Shown: positions 8,160-16,224, counted from the stretch's first letter. The stretch is DNA of 32,134 bases from Caulobacteraceae bacterium (GCA_019746095.1 JAIESL010000134.1:1-32134), one strand, 5' to 3'. Made by a program: numbers and translations. Notes: generated by a model not told the origin, from the sequence alone.

Positions 8160-8618
8160 TCAAGGGATGTCGTGATGAACCCGGCCGCGTTTCTTGCGGG
8201 CATTGAACGGAGTCATGACGCTGACGAAGAAGGCGATCGACCAGCCCAGCAGGATCGCTCCCGCCACGCCTTCGAACGCCCCCAGCAGCCGCCACTCGGG
8301 GGCCATCAGCGAGTCATCGTAGCCGACCGAGCCATAGCTGATGCTGGAGAAATAAACGGCTTCGCGCAGATCGGGCACCGCGCCGATCAGCTTGAACACG
8401 GCCGCATACATCCAGATCTCCACCCCGTGCAGGACGAACAGGCCCAGAACCACGGCGATGGTCAGCAAGGCATGCTGCCACAGCGGCCCCTCGACATAGG
8501 ATCGGCCCGCCCGGCTTTCATACAGTTCCAGCCCGCGGCCGAGGCCGAGCAGGCCGAAGCCGTGGAGGCTGACGGCGAGCAGGGCGAGAAGCGTCGACAG
8601 GGCGATTTCGTTGAGCAT
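8160..8618 (-). CDS. Two-transmembrane ion channel protein (potassium-channel-like)
   Basis: A 152-residue inner-membrane protein. Hydrophobic segments lie at about residues 5-25, 48-72 and 110-135, and a pore loop between the last two reads SSISYGSVGYDD. This resembles the P-loop and selectivity filter of two-TM potassium channels (usual form TVGYGD), but with Ser before Val and Asp-Asp at the end, so ion selectivity is uncertain. It most resembles small Ion_trans_2-type proteins common in alphaproteobacteria. The gene stands between rsmE and gshA with short gaps, suggesting one transcript. The C-terminus is short and basic, with no RCK/TrkA-N regulatory domain. Confidence 0.8.
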   Translation of the reverse strand: MLNEIALSTLLALLAVSLHGFGLLGLGRGLELYESRAGRSYVEGPLWQHALLTIAVVLGLFVLHGVEIWMYAAVFKLIGAVPDLREAVYFSSISYGSVGYDDSLMAPEWRLLGAFEGVAGAILLGWSIAFFVSVMTPFNARKKRGRVHHDIP

Positions 8619-8649
8619 GATACATCCTGCGCCGAAGCCGGCGGCCCCG

Positions 8650-9369
8650 CTAGCGGTCCCAGTCTCCCACGGCGGCCTGCCACAGGGTCAGTGCGGCGAC
8701 CGCGGCGGTGTCGGCTCGCAGGATCCGCGGTCCCAGTGACACGGCGGTGGTGAAGGGCAGGGCCCGCAGCCGCTCCCGCTCCTCCGGCGAAAACCCGCCC
8801 TCGGGACCGATCAGCACGGCCCAGGGGCCGGTGCCGGCTTCCGACAACGCCCCCGTCACCGGCGCCCCGCCCGTCTCGTCGCAGAACATCAACCGTCGTC
8901 CCGCCTCCCAGCCGTCCAGCAGGTCCGACAGCTTCACCGGTTCGTCGATCATCGGCACATCCAGCCGGCCCGTCTGTTCGGCCGCCTCGATGGCGATGGC
9001 ATCCAGCCGGTCCATCCGCACATGCTGGACCTGGGTCCTCTGGGTCACCACCAGCTTCACGCGCCGCGCACCCAGTTCGGTGGCCTTCTCGACCGCGAAC
9101 TCCAGGGCGCTCTTCTTGACCACGGCGATCAGCAGATCGACGTCCGGTCCCAGGGCCTGCGGCCGGACCTGTTCCTCGGCCCGCAGCACCACACCCTTCT
9201 TGAGGATCTCGGCGATGACGCAGCGCCACTCGCCGTCGCGGCCGTTGAAGACCCGCAGGCTGTCGCCGGCCTTCAACCGCATCACCTGGGTCAGGTAGCG
9301 CGACTGGTCCAGCGTCGGCAGGACGGCGGCCTCGGGTGCCAGGGACTGGGGGACGTGCAGACGGATCAT
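8650..9369 (-). CDS. rsmE: 16S rRNA (uracil(1498)-N3)-methyltransferase RsmE
   Basis: A 239-residue SPOUT-class methyltransferase that methylates N3 of U1498 in 16S rRNA using S-adenosylmethionine. The N-terminal PUA-like domain contains YLTQVMRLKAGDSLRVFNG. The trefoil-knot SAM site is seen in VLIGPEGGFSPEE (about 185-197) and LGPRILRADTA (212-222). Length matches E. coli RsmE (about 243). The start is ATG 9369; the frame is open further upstream, but that sequence is not protein-like. The gene lies 65 bp downstream of the NhaD-like antiporter and upstream of the channel and gshA. An rsmE-gshA neighbourhood is, as I recall, common in Caulobacterales. Confidence 0.95.
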   Translation of the reverse strand: MIRLHVPQSLAPEAAVLPTLDQSRYLTQVMRLKAGDSLRVFNGRDGEWRCVIAEILKKGVVLRAEEQVRPQALGPDVDLLIAVVKKSALEFAVEKATELGARRVKLVVTQRTQVQHVRMDRLDAIAIEAAEQTGRLDVPMIDEPVKLSDLLDGWEAGRRLMFCDETGGAPVTGALSEAGTGPWAVLIGPEGGFSPEERERLRALPFTTAVSLGPRILRADTAAVAALTLWQAAVGDWDR

Positions 9370-9434
9370 CGGCCAGCCATAGCCGAGGTCCCGCCGGTCT
9401 GCCATCCGCCGGCCCGGCGCTCCCGAAGGCAGTC

Positions 9435-10790
9435 CTAGCCGATCCGGCCGGTGAGGTTGCGCCAGGTCTCGCCGACGGTGTGCAGGGCGTCGTCCACCAC
9501 CTTGGGCGGGGCCGCCTGGGCCTGGCTTTCGGGCGGCCGCTCCGCCCGGGTCGGCGTCGGCTGCCAGCCCGACAGCGCCAGCATGACGGCGAAGCCGGCG
9601 ACATAGGCGATCGGCACATACCAGCCGTGCCTCAGCCAGCTGACCACCGAACGCGCCTGCGGGAACAGGCCCGACAGGGCGACACCGGCCGAGGAGCCGA
9701 ACCACATCATCGAGCCGCCGAAGCCGACCGCGAAAGCCAGGATACCCCAGTCATAACCGCCCTGTTTCAGCGCCAGGGCGGTCAGCGGGATATTGTCGAA
9801 GATGGAGGACAGGAAGCCCAGGCCGAAGGCGGTCTGCCAGGAGGCGACCGGCAGGCTCTCGACCGGCATCAGGGAGGCGGTGGCCACCAGCGAGACGAGG
9901 AACAGCGCCCCCTTGCCCGCCTCGGGCAGCACGCTCCACTGCGGGGCCCGGATGATGGCGGTGACCAGGACCGCGGCCCACAGGCCCAGTCCCAGCCAGG
10001 GCGCGGCGTCCTGCTGCTCGGGATACCAGGCATTGCCGGCGAAATTGACCGCCAGCAGGGTTGCCAGGATCAGGCCGACGATCACCGCCCGGGTCGGATC
10101 GATCTTCGGGGAGTCTGCGGCGCTGTGGGCCTGGATTGGAGCATACCGGTGCTGCTGCAGGGCCCCGAGGACGCCGAAGATCGCAAAGGCGACCACCGAG
10201 GCGATGAAGGCCTTGAGCACCGCCAGCGGCGAGACGCCGCTGATCCACATCATGGTCGTGGTGGTGTCGCCGATCACACTGCCCGCGCCGCCCGCATTGG
10301 CGGCCGCGACGATGGAGGCGAGAAAGCCGATGCTGACCTTGCCGTTATAGACATGCCGCGCCACCACCCCGCCGATGATGGCGGCGGCGATGTTGTCGAG
10401 GAAGGCCGACAGCACGAACACCAGTGCCAGCAGGGTCAGACCGCCCAGCCAGCCGTCCGGCAGGACGCGCGGCATGGCCTCGGGGATGTTGCTGCGCTCG
10501 AACTGGTTGGCCAGCAGGGCAAAGCCCAGCAGCAGCAGCATCAGATTGCTGAGGATCACCGCCTCATGGTCGGCATGGGCCGCCAGGCCGGCGAAGCCCG
10601 TGCCCTCGGCGAAGCCGGTGAAGACCAGCTTGTAGACCACCGTCGTCGCCAGGCCGCACAGGGCGACGGTCAGCGTCCGGTGATGGAACAGCGCCACCCC
10701 CAGCAGCGTCAGGCCGAAGATGTAGAACTCGACCGGCACGGCCATCAGCAGCCCCGGCATCGCGGCCAGGGTCGTCATCACGGTTTCCAT
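9435..10790 (-). CDS. NhaD-like sodium:proton antiporter / ion-transporter superfamily permease
   Basis: A 451-residue polytopic inner-membrane protein with about 11-12 hydrophobic segments. Two pseudo-symmetric signature loops are visible: FLDNIAAAIIGG and later FDNIPLTALALKQGG. The block AANAGGAGSVIGDTTTTMMWISG is close to that of NhaD antiporters. Together these place it in the ion-transporter (CitM/ArsB/NhaD) superfamily, and the IGDTTTTM block favours Na+/H+ exchange over carboxylate transport. The C-terminal tail of about 45 residues is hydrophilic. A GGGGAG ribosome site precedes the chosen ATG; a second in-frame ATG four codons later is possible. An unrelated NhaA gene lies further along on the opposite strand. 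Confidence 0.8.
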   Translation of the reverse strand: METVMTTLAAMPGLLMAVPVEFYIFGLTLLGVALFHHRTLTVALCGLATTVVYKLVFTGFAEGTGFAGLAAHADHEAVILSNLMLLLLGFALLANQFERSNIPEAMPRVLPDGWLGGLTLLALVFVLSAFLDNIAAAIIGGVVARHVYNGKVSIGFLASIVAAANAGGAGSVIGDTTTTMMWISGVSPLAVLKAFIASVVAFAIFGVLGALQQHRYAPIQAHSAADSPKIDPTRAVIVGLILATLLAVNFAGNAWYPEQQDAAPWLGLGLWAAVLVTAIIRAPQWSVLPEAGKGALFLVSLVATASLMPVESLPVASWQTAFGLGFLSSIFDNIPLTALALKQGGYDWGILAFAVGFGGSMMWFGSSAGVALSGLFPQARSVVSWLRHGWYVPIAYVAGFAVMLALSGWQPTPTRAERPPESQAQAAPPKVVDDALHTVGETWRNLTGRIG

Positions 10791-10860
10791 GGATTGGCAT
10801 CTCCCCCCGAAGAAGCCGCATTGTTAACCGGCCCGGTGCGCCCGGATCAAGCGTCCGGTC

Positions 10861-12024
10861 CTACAGCGTCCGCGCGATCAGCAGCTTCATGATCTCATTG
10901 GTGCCGCCGTAGATCCGCTGCACCCGCGCATCCTTGTAAAGCTGGGCGATGGGATATTCGTTCATATAGCCGTAGCCGCCGTGCAGCTGCAGCATCTCAT
11001 CGATGACCTCGCCCTGGATGTCGGTGACCCAGTATTTGGCCATGGAGGCGGTGACGGCGTCGAGATCGCCCTTCAGGTGCCGGCCCAGGCAGTGGTCGAC
11101 GAAGACCTTGGCCACGGTCAGCTTGGTCTTCACCTCGGCCAGTTTGAACTGGGTGTTCTGGAAGTCGATGACCCGTTTCCCGAAAGCCTTGCGCTCCTTC
11201 ACATAGGCCACCGTCTCCCGCAGGCCGCGCTCGGCCGCGGCCACGCCCTGGATGGCGATGTTCAGCCGCTCCTGCGGCAGCTGCTGCATCAGCTGGATGA
11301 AGCCCTGGCCCTCGCCGCCGCCGATGATGTTCTCGCCCGGCACCTTCACATCGTTGAAGAACAGCTCGGAGGTGTCATTTCCCTCCATGCCGATCTTGTG
11401 CAGGTTCCGGCCGCGCTCGAAGCCTTCCGCCCCGTCGGTCTCGACCACGATCAGCGAGGTGCCCTTGGCACCCTCGGACGGATCGGTCTTGGCCACGACG
11501 ATGATGAAATTGGCCAGCTGGCCGTTGGTGATGAAGGTCTTGGACCCGTTCACCACATACTGGTTGCCGGTCTTGATGGCGGTGGTCTTGACCCCCTGCA
11601 GGTCGGAGCCGGTGCCCGGCTCGGTCATGGCGATGGCGCCGACCAGCTCGCCCGACTGCAGCCGCGGCAGCCAGCGCGCCTTCTGCTCGGCCGTGCCGTA
11701 GTGCCAGATGTAGGGCATGACGATCGCATTGTGCAGCGAGATGCCGAAATGGTCCGCGCCCTTCCAGCCCAGCTGGCGCATCAGCACCACCTCATGCCGG
11801 TAGTCGCCGCCCATGCCGCCGTCTTCCTCGGGCATGGACAGGCCCAGCAGGCCCGCATCGCCGGCGTCGTTCCACAGCTTGCGCGGCACGGAGGAGTTGG
11901 CCAGCCAGGTCTGCACGGTCTCGGGCGAGCCGTGTTCATCGATCCATTTGCCGACTGAGTCAGAGAAGAGGCTGATCTCCTCTTCCTGCATGAAATCGGG
12001 TTCGGGGACGTTGAGGACGTTCAT
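10861..12024 (-). CDS. Acyl-CoA dehydrogenase, long-chain (LCAD) type
   Basis: A 387-residue FAD enzyme that makes the alpha-beta double bond in acyl-CoA, passing electrons to ETF. FAD/substrate motifs are AIAMTEPGTGSDLQG (about 130-144) and FITNGQLANFIIV, and RKAFGK in the C-terminal helical domain. The C-terminus reads RIYGGTNEIMK: the medium-chain-type YEGT glutamate is Gly here. The catalytic base is instead expected at Glu252 in LPQERLNIA, the arrangement known from long-chain and isovaleryl-CoA dehydrogenases. The substrate is thus probably a long or branched acyl-CoA. It is the fourth gene of the MerR-led operon and starts four bases after the lipoprotein stop. Confidence 0.93.
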   Translation of the reverse strand: MNVLNVPEPDFMQEEEISLFSDSVGKWIDEHGSPETVQTWLANSSVPRKLWNDAGDAGLLGLSMPEEDGGMGGDYRHEVVLMRQLGWKGADHFGISLHNAIVMPYIWHYGTAEQKARWLPRLQSGELVGAIAMTEPGTGSDLQGVKTTAIKTGNQYVVNGSKTFITNGQLANFIIVVAKTDPSEGAKGTSLIVVETDGAEGFERGRNLHKIGMEGNDTSELFFNDVKVPGENIIGGGEGQGFIQLMQQLPQERLNIAIQGVAAAERGLRETVAYVKERKAFGKRVIDFQNTQFKLAEVKTKLTVAKVFVDHCLGRHLKGDLDAVTASMAKYWVTDIQGEVIDEMLQLHGGYGYMNEYPIAQLYKDARVQRIYGGTNEIMKLLIARTL

Positions 12025-12028
12025 GAAA

Positions 12029-12400
12029 TCAGGATCCGGCGGGGCAGCGTTGAAGGGTATATGTCTTGGTGTCGAAAACGACCGCTACGGCATCGTCGGT
12101 TGGAGACCTCAACAGTTGGTAGCTTCGGTATTGGGTAGCCAAACCGTTGTCGTCCGCCACAACGACCAGAAGCGAGTCGCCGGTCGCGTAGGCCGAGCGT
12201 ACGGTCCCTCTCTCGTTTCGGAAGCTTAGCGAGTGCGGGGTGGTGATCAGGTCCCAGCTTTCGCTGGCTGGATCGTTGCAAAAGAGGCTCTCGTCCGCCC
12301 AACGCCCCAGCCATTGCCCTGAAATCGAACCGGAGTTTTCGACCGATACGCATGCGAAGCAGCCGAGCGCCATCGCGATGATGACGCCCGACTTCAGCAC
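12029..12400 (-). CDS. Small exported lipoprotein within the acyl-CoA dehydrogenase operon
   Basis: A 123-residue protein starting at GTG 12400, whose G is the last base of the upstream dehydrogenase stop (TAGTG), so translation is probably coupled. Residues 1-17 are hydrophobic with two cysteines at 14 and 17 (ALGCFAC), suggesting a signal peptide with lipid attachment, though the lipobox is not perfect. The mature part is about 105 residues with strands such as SLLVVVADDNG and DAVAVVFDTKTYTLQRC and a Cys41/Cys119 pair that could form a disulfide. I recognise no family. It sits four bases ahead of the next dehydrogenase. An internal ATG at codon 10 is a poorer start because it would remove most of the signal. 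Confidence 0.7.
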   Translation of the reverse strand: MLKSGVIIAMALGCFACVSVENSGSISGQWLGRWADESLFCNDPASESWDLITTPHSLSFRNERGTVRSAYATGDSLLVVVADDNGLATQYRSYQLLRSPTDDAVAVVFDTKTYTLQRCPAGS

Positions 12401-14184
12401 TAGAACGCCTCCGCCGGCATCTGCATCAGCACGTCCGCGCCGGTCTTCAGCTTGGCCAGGTGGGCACCGGTATCCGGCAGGATGCGCTCGACGAAATAGC
12501 GGCCGGTCATCAGCTTGTTGGCGTAGTACGGATCGGTCGAACCCGTGTCCACCTGTGCCTGCGCCGCCTTGGCCATCTGCGCCCACATATAGGCCAGGGC
12601 CGTCAGGCCGAAGATGTGCAGATAGTCGGTGCTCGCCGCCCCGGCATTGTCCGGGTTCTGCATGCCGTTCTGCATCAGCCACATCGTGCCTTCCTGCAGC
12701 TTCTTCTTGGCATCGGCCAGGCCGTCGACATAGGGCTTGATCGGGCCCTCGCCGCCGTTCTCGGCCACGAAGGCATCGATGTCGGCGAACCAGCTCATGA
12801 TCGCCCGACCGCCGTTGGCCGGCAGTTTGCGACCCACCAGGTCGAGCGCCTGGATGCCGTTGGCACCCTCGTAGATCATGGTGATACGGGCATCGCGCAG
12901 ATACTGCGAGGCCATGAAATGCTCGGTGTAGCCGCTGCCGCCGTGCACCTGCATGGCCAGCGAGGCGACGTGGAAGCCCTTGTCGGTCAGATAGGCTTTC
13001 AGCACCGGGGTGATCAGACCCATGTAGTCATGGGCCTTCTGCGCCTCGGCGGCATCGTCCGAGTGCTGCAGGTCGGCCTGGAGCGCGGTCCACAGGGTGA
13101 AGGCCTGGCCGCCTTCGATGAAGGCCTTGGACTCCAGCAGCATGCGGCGCACGTCCGGGTGGACCATGATCGAGTCGGCCGGCAGGCCGGGGGTCTTGGG
13201 CCCGGTCAGCGAACGGCCCTGCAGGCGATCATGGGCGAATTCGACGGCGGCCTGATAGGCGGCGGTGGCGATCGACAGGCCCTGCAGGCCGGTGCCGAGG
13301 CGGGCCTCGTTCATCATCACGAACATGGCCGCCATGCCCTTGTTCTCGGTGCCCACGAGCCAGCCCTTGGCGTTCTCATAGGCCATGACGCAGGTGGCGT
13401 TGCCGTGGATGCCCATCTTGTGCTCGAGGCCGGCGCAGGCCGCGCCGACGTTGCGTTCACCCAGGCTGCCGTCCTCATTGACGAACACCTTGGGCACGAC
13501 GAACAGGCTGATCCCCTTGATCCCCTCCGGCGCGCCCTCGATCCGGGCCAGCACCAGATGGATGATGTTGTCGGTGAAGTCGTGCTCGCCCGACGATATC
13601 CAGATCTTCTGGCCGGTGATGTTGTAGCTGCCGTCGCCGTTCGGGACGGCCTTGGTACGGATCAGGCCCAGGTCCGTGCCGCACTGCGGCTCGGTCAGGT
13701 TCATGGTCCCGCCCCATTCGCCCGAGGCCATCTTGGGCAGATACATCGCCTTCTGCTCGGGCGAGCCATTGGCGTTCAGGCCCCAGTAGGCACCCGCGGT
13801 CAGCCCCGGATACATCGAGAAGGCGGCGCTGGCGGCGGCGGTCATCTGGCCAAAGGCCATGGCCACCACGGCCGGCATCCCCTGGCCGCCGTGTTCCGGC
13901 AGGGCCGACAGGGCGGGCCAGCCGGCCTCTACCATGGCCTTGTAGGCTTCCTTCCAGCCGGTCGGGCCGGTGACCTTGCCATTGTCCCATTTGCAGCCTT
14001 CCTGATCGCCGATGCGGTTCAGGGGGGCGATGACCTCCTCGGAGAATTTCGCGCCTTCCTCGAGGATCTGGCCGACCAGGTCCGAGGACACGTCAGCGAA
14101 ACCGGGCTGGTTGGAATAGCGGTCGATTTCCAGCACCTCGTTCAGGACGAACGTCAGGTCGCGGACAGGCGCCTTGTAGGCCAT
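12400..14184 (-). CDS. Acyl-CoA dehydrogenase with extra N- and C-terminal domains (DmdC/FadE-like)
   Basis: A 594-residue FAD dehydrogenase larger than the usual 380-residue type. An N-terminal extension (MAYKAPVRDLTFVLNEVLEI) and a C-terminal helical domain after about residue 460 are typical of the subgroup that includes 3-methylmercaptopropionyl-CoA dehydrogenase DmdC. The FAD loop is MNLTEPQCGTDLGLIRTKA, and the catalytic base is Glu439 in MIYEGANGIQALDLVGRK. It acts in the cytoplasm on an acyl-CoA and feeds electrons to ETF; the substrate is not readable. It begins four bases after the MerR regulator stop, so it is the first enzyme gene of that regulator's operon. Confidence 0.93.
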   Translation of the reverse strand: MAYKAPVRDLTFVLNEVLEIDRYSNQPGFADVSSDLVGQILEEGAKFSEEVIAPLNRIGDQEGCKWDNGKVTGPTGWKEAYKAMVEAGWPALSALPEHGGQGMPAVVAMAFGQMTAAASAAFSMYPGLTAGAYWGLNANGSPEQKAMYLPKMASGEWGGTMNLTEPQCGTDLGLIRTKAVPNGDGSYNITGQKIWISSGEHDFTDNIIHLVLARIEGAPEGIKGISLFVVPKVFVNEDGSLGERNVGAACAGLEHKMGIHGNATCVMAYENAKGWLVGTENKGMAAMFVMMNEARLGTGLQGLSIATAAYQAAVEFAHDRLQGRSLTGPKTPGLPADSIMVHPDVRRMLLESKAFIEGGQAFTLWTALQADLQHSDDAAEAQKAHDYMGLITPVLKAYLTDKGFHVASLAMQVHGGSGYTEHFMASQYLRDARITMIYEGANGIQALDLVGRKLPANGGRAIMSWFADIDAFVAENGGEGPIKPYVDGLADAKKKLQEGTMWLMQNGMQNPDNAGAASTDYLHIFGLTALAYMWAQMAKAAQAQVDTGSTDPYYANKLMTGRYFVERILPDTGAHLAKLKTGADVLMQMPAEAF

Positions 14185-14188
14185 GGGA

Positions 14189-14674
14189 TTACGCTCTCGC
14201 TTTGAAGGGCTGGTGGTTCTGGTCGGGGTTGAGGCGGGATTTCAGCAGGTCGGCATATTCATCGGCGCCGGGCAGCAGGTCCGGGCGGAACTCGCCCAGT
14301 TTCCGCTCCATCACGGCGCAGGCCTCCTCGGCGGTTTCGATGGCGGCGTCGAGGTCCTCGCGCTGCTGCTTCAGGGCCGCGATCTGGGCCCGGTGACGGC
14401 GCAGGGCGACCGCCATCTGGTGGGCGTTGTGATTTTCGTTGTCGTACAGATCCAGCATCTCCTGGATCTCCAGCAGGCTGAATCCGATGCGACGGCCGCG
14501 CAGGATCAGCTTCAGCCGGGCCCGGTCGCGGGCGTCATAGACGCGGGTCTGACCCTTGCGGGCAGGCGTCAGCAGGCCCTTGTCCTCATAGAATCGCAGG
14601 GCGCGCGCCGTCGCCCCGAACTCCCGGCAGAGCTGGCGGATCGAATAGGTGCGATGATCGTCGGCGGTCGCCAT
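14189..14674 (-). CDS. MerR-family regulator of acyl-CoA/branched-chain catabolism (LiuR-like)
   Basis: A 161-residue regulator. The N-terminal winged helix-turn-helix reads YSIRQLCREFGATARALRFYEDKGLLTPARKGQTRVYDARDRARL, which is typical MerR. A long dimerisation helix covers about residues 90-135. There is no cysteine cluster of metal sensors (only two isolated Cys), so an organic ligand such as an acyl-CoA is more likely. It is the first gene of an operon with two acyl-CoA dehydrogenases, and a palindrome of the LiuR type lies just upstream (14689-14704). LiuR controls branched-chain amino-acid and fatty-acid degradation in proteobacteria, so autoregulation plus control of the downstream dehydrogenases is inferred. 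Confidence 0.88.
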   Translation of the reverse strand: MATADDHRTYSIRQLCREFGATARALRFYEDKGLLTPARKGQTRVYDARDRARLKLILRGRRIGFSLLEIQEMLDLYDNENHNAHQMAVALRRHRAQIAALKQQREDLDAAIETAEEACAVMERKLGEFRPDLLPGADEYADLLKSRLNPDQNHQPFKARA

Positions 14675-14688
14675 GGCCGAGACATAAC

Positions 14689-14704
14689 TTGACGTGGACG
14701 TAAA
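14689..14704. promoter_or_regulatory. LiuR-like operator in the merR/DUF2256 divergent gap
   Basis: The sequence TTGACGTGGACGTAAA is a 16-bp near-perfect palindrome (TT-N-ACGT-NN-ACGT-N-AA). It is the pattern I associate with LiuR-family MerR sites. It lies 15 bases upstream of the MerR start and 20 bases upstream of the divergent DUF2256 gene, so it could affect both promoters. Confidence 0.6.
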
Positions 14705-14723
14705 GGGAAGCCTTTAGGTCCCT

Positions 14724-14888
14724 ATGGCTCGCAAACACGTCAATCTGGGCACTGCCCCCGACAAGCGCGATCTGCCGCAGAAGACCTGCGTCGTCTGCGG
14801 CAAGCCCTTTGCCTGGCGTCGCAAATGGGCGCGCGACTGGGACCAGGTGAAGGTCTGTTCCGACCGCTGCCGGGCGGCGGGGGCATAA
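14724..14888 (+). CDS. DUF2256 family small zinc-binding-like protein
   Basis: A 54-residue protein encoded by ATG 14724 to TAA 14886-14888, with AGG upstream. It has the family pattern: a basic N-terminus, then CVVCGKPFAWRRKW, then VCSDRCR near the end, giving a C-x2-C...C-x3-C zinc-finger-like set in a Trp/Lys/Arg-rich context. DUF2256 proteins are often found near photolyase/cryptochrome-like or unrelated genes, and their role is unknown. The gene is divergent from the MerR regulator and shares its operator region. Confidence 0.88.
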   Translation: MARKHVNLGTAPDKRDLPQKTCVVCGKPFAWRRKWARDWDQVKVCSDRCRAAGA

Positions 14889-15044
14889 TCCAGGCGCGAT
14901 GCACAATGACCGCTCCCGGCCCGTTGCGGACCATCGCCCCCCTCAACGCCCTCGTACCTGCGTTCCGGCACCGCCGGTCGAGTTGACCCCGACCGCGCAA
15001 AAGCTGGATCATACCGTCAGGGAAACGGTCGAGGGTGAGAAACG

Positions 15045-15203
15045 ATGGGTCAACTTCAGCAGACGGGCTTCCCGATCATCGGCGCGATATTCCTCGCCTT
15101 GGGCCTCTTCAAGTTCGCTCAGGGTGAGAGTTGGGTGGTTTGGATCATCCTAGGCATCCTGTTTGGTGGCCTGGGCATATTCGGCCGGCGTAAGGGCAGG
15201 TAG
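15045..15203 (+). CDS. Small two-segment membrane protein, unknown function
   Basis: A 52-residue ORF with a strong GAGGGTGAGA ribosome site upstream of ATG 15045. The protein has two hydrophobic stretches (FPIIGAIFLALGLFKFA and WVVWIILGILFGGLGIF) separated by a short polar turn QGES, and ends in a basic RRKGR tail. That suggests a hairpin in the inner membrane with both ends in the cytoplasm. No family is recognised. It lies about 156 bp after DUF2256 on the same strand. Confidence 0.7.
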   Translation: MGQLQQTGFPIIGAIFLALGLFKFAQGESWVVWIILGILFGGLGIFGRRKGR

Positions 15204-15585
15204 CCTTGGAGAGTCATCCAGCAAAGGTCCGCTTTCCGGCCCGATGATGAGGGCCGCTTCCGACCCAAAGCGGACGTTCGGTTCGGCTAGGCGGCCAGCG
15301 TTATGGCGTGTTCGGTCAACTGATTTGGCAGGCGACTATCGTCAGCCCCCCGCGTTCGATGATCAGGCCGTCAGGCCCGACGCCCCTAGCTCTCCAAACC
15401 CCGTTTGCCACCTAGGTCACAGCGAAAGACCAGCCCGCTGGAGGCAGCTTGGATACGGCGCGTTGATGTTGTGACATCCGTCTAGGGTGTCAGATCGAAC
15501 GTCCGCTCATCACCCATAGCTGCCACCCGGAATGTCCGCTTTTGGCAGGTGGACTCTTCCTGAGCGGCACCTCAGCGGCTCACCG
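15204..15585. other. Intergenic stretch with scattered GTCCGCTTT-type repeats
   Basis: No gene is seen in these 382 bp. The interval contains AAAGCGGACGTTCGG near 15275 and the near-inverse CGGAATGTCCGCTTTT near 15527, plus further GTCCGCT copies near 15226 and 15500. Similar AAAGCGGACATTC/TTCCGACCCA words are, as I recall, common in alphaproteobacterial intergenic DNA. A diverged example may sit near 970-1025. Their role is unknown. Confidence 0.5.
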
Positions 15586-16008
15586 TCAGCGCACCTCGAG
15601 GGCGCGTTTCCACAGCACGGTGGCGGTCATGGCCATCAGCAGGCCATTGGTCACGGCCGGTCCGACATCCCCCGCGGTCGCGTGGAACACCAGCATGACC
15701 GTCTGCAGCGCCAGCAGGCCGCCGGCGGCCACCACCAGCAGCGGGCGACCCTGTTTCCAGGACACCAGCGGGGCCAGCACCAGAACGGCGAGGAGGATTT
15801 CGGCCAGACCGAGGCCGCGGACCATGTTCGGTGCCACCAGGGCGGGCCAGCGCATCAGGTCGACCAGATTGGTCATCGGCTCGCTGAGCTTGGCGTAGCC
15901 CGCTGCGATGAAGAACATCGCGATCCAGCCCTGGAGCGTCCAGAGGGTCAGATTGCGGTAGCTGGCGTTGAGACGCGAGCGGGCGGGGGTCAGGGTCCGG
16001 GTGTTCAT
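15586..16008 (-). CDS. DoxX-like family membrane protein
   Basis: A 140-residue protein with four hydrophobic segments (about 24-42, 62-82, 88-106 and 118-135). The first carries FIAAGYAKLSEP, the characteristic G-x-x-K-L pattern of DoxX-like proteins, and the loop NMVRGLGLAEILLAVLVL also fits. DoxX proteins are small inner-membrane proteins, some linked to quinone or thiosulfate metabolism, but most members have no assigned role. Length is normal. It is isolated: neighbours on both sides are separated by more than 250 bp. Confidence 0.8.
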   Translation of the reverse strand: MNTRTLTPARSRLNASYRNLTLWTLQGWIAMFFIAAGYAKLSEPMTNLVDLMRWPALVAPNMVRGLGLAEILLAVLVLAPLVSWKQGRPLLVVAAGGLLALQTVMLVFHATAGDVGPAVTNGLLMAMTATVLWKRALEVR

Positions 16009-16224
16009 CTGGCTACGCCGGGGCGGGCGCTCTCGTGATTTGCAACAGTCGCGATGTCGGATCGCACGAACCGTCCCGCAAGGGCGCGAAGCGTAAGCGT
16101 AACCATCCGTGACCGCCTTCTGCGAGAGCTACGGGGCCAGAGCGTGGCCGTATGCATAACTCCCTGTAATGCACCCCGCCTTGCAGCCGGGTTAAGGCCA
16201 GGGTGGGGGGTTGACGGGAACCCT

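Noticed and set aside
6708..8753. 681-codon plus-strand frame opposite gshA and the channel gene
   Set aside because: Spans several real genes on the other strand and lacks protein-like features.
12460..14205. 581-codon plus-strand frame opposite acyl-CoA dehydrogenase 1
   Set aside because: A shadow of the real gene, with His/Gly/Ala-rich composition typical of antisense frames.
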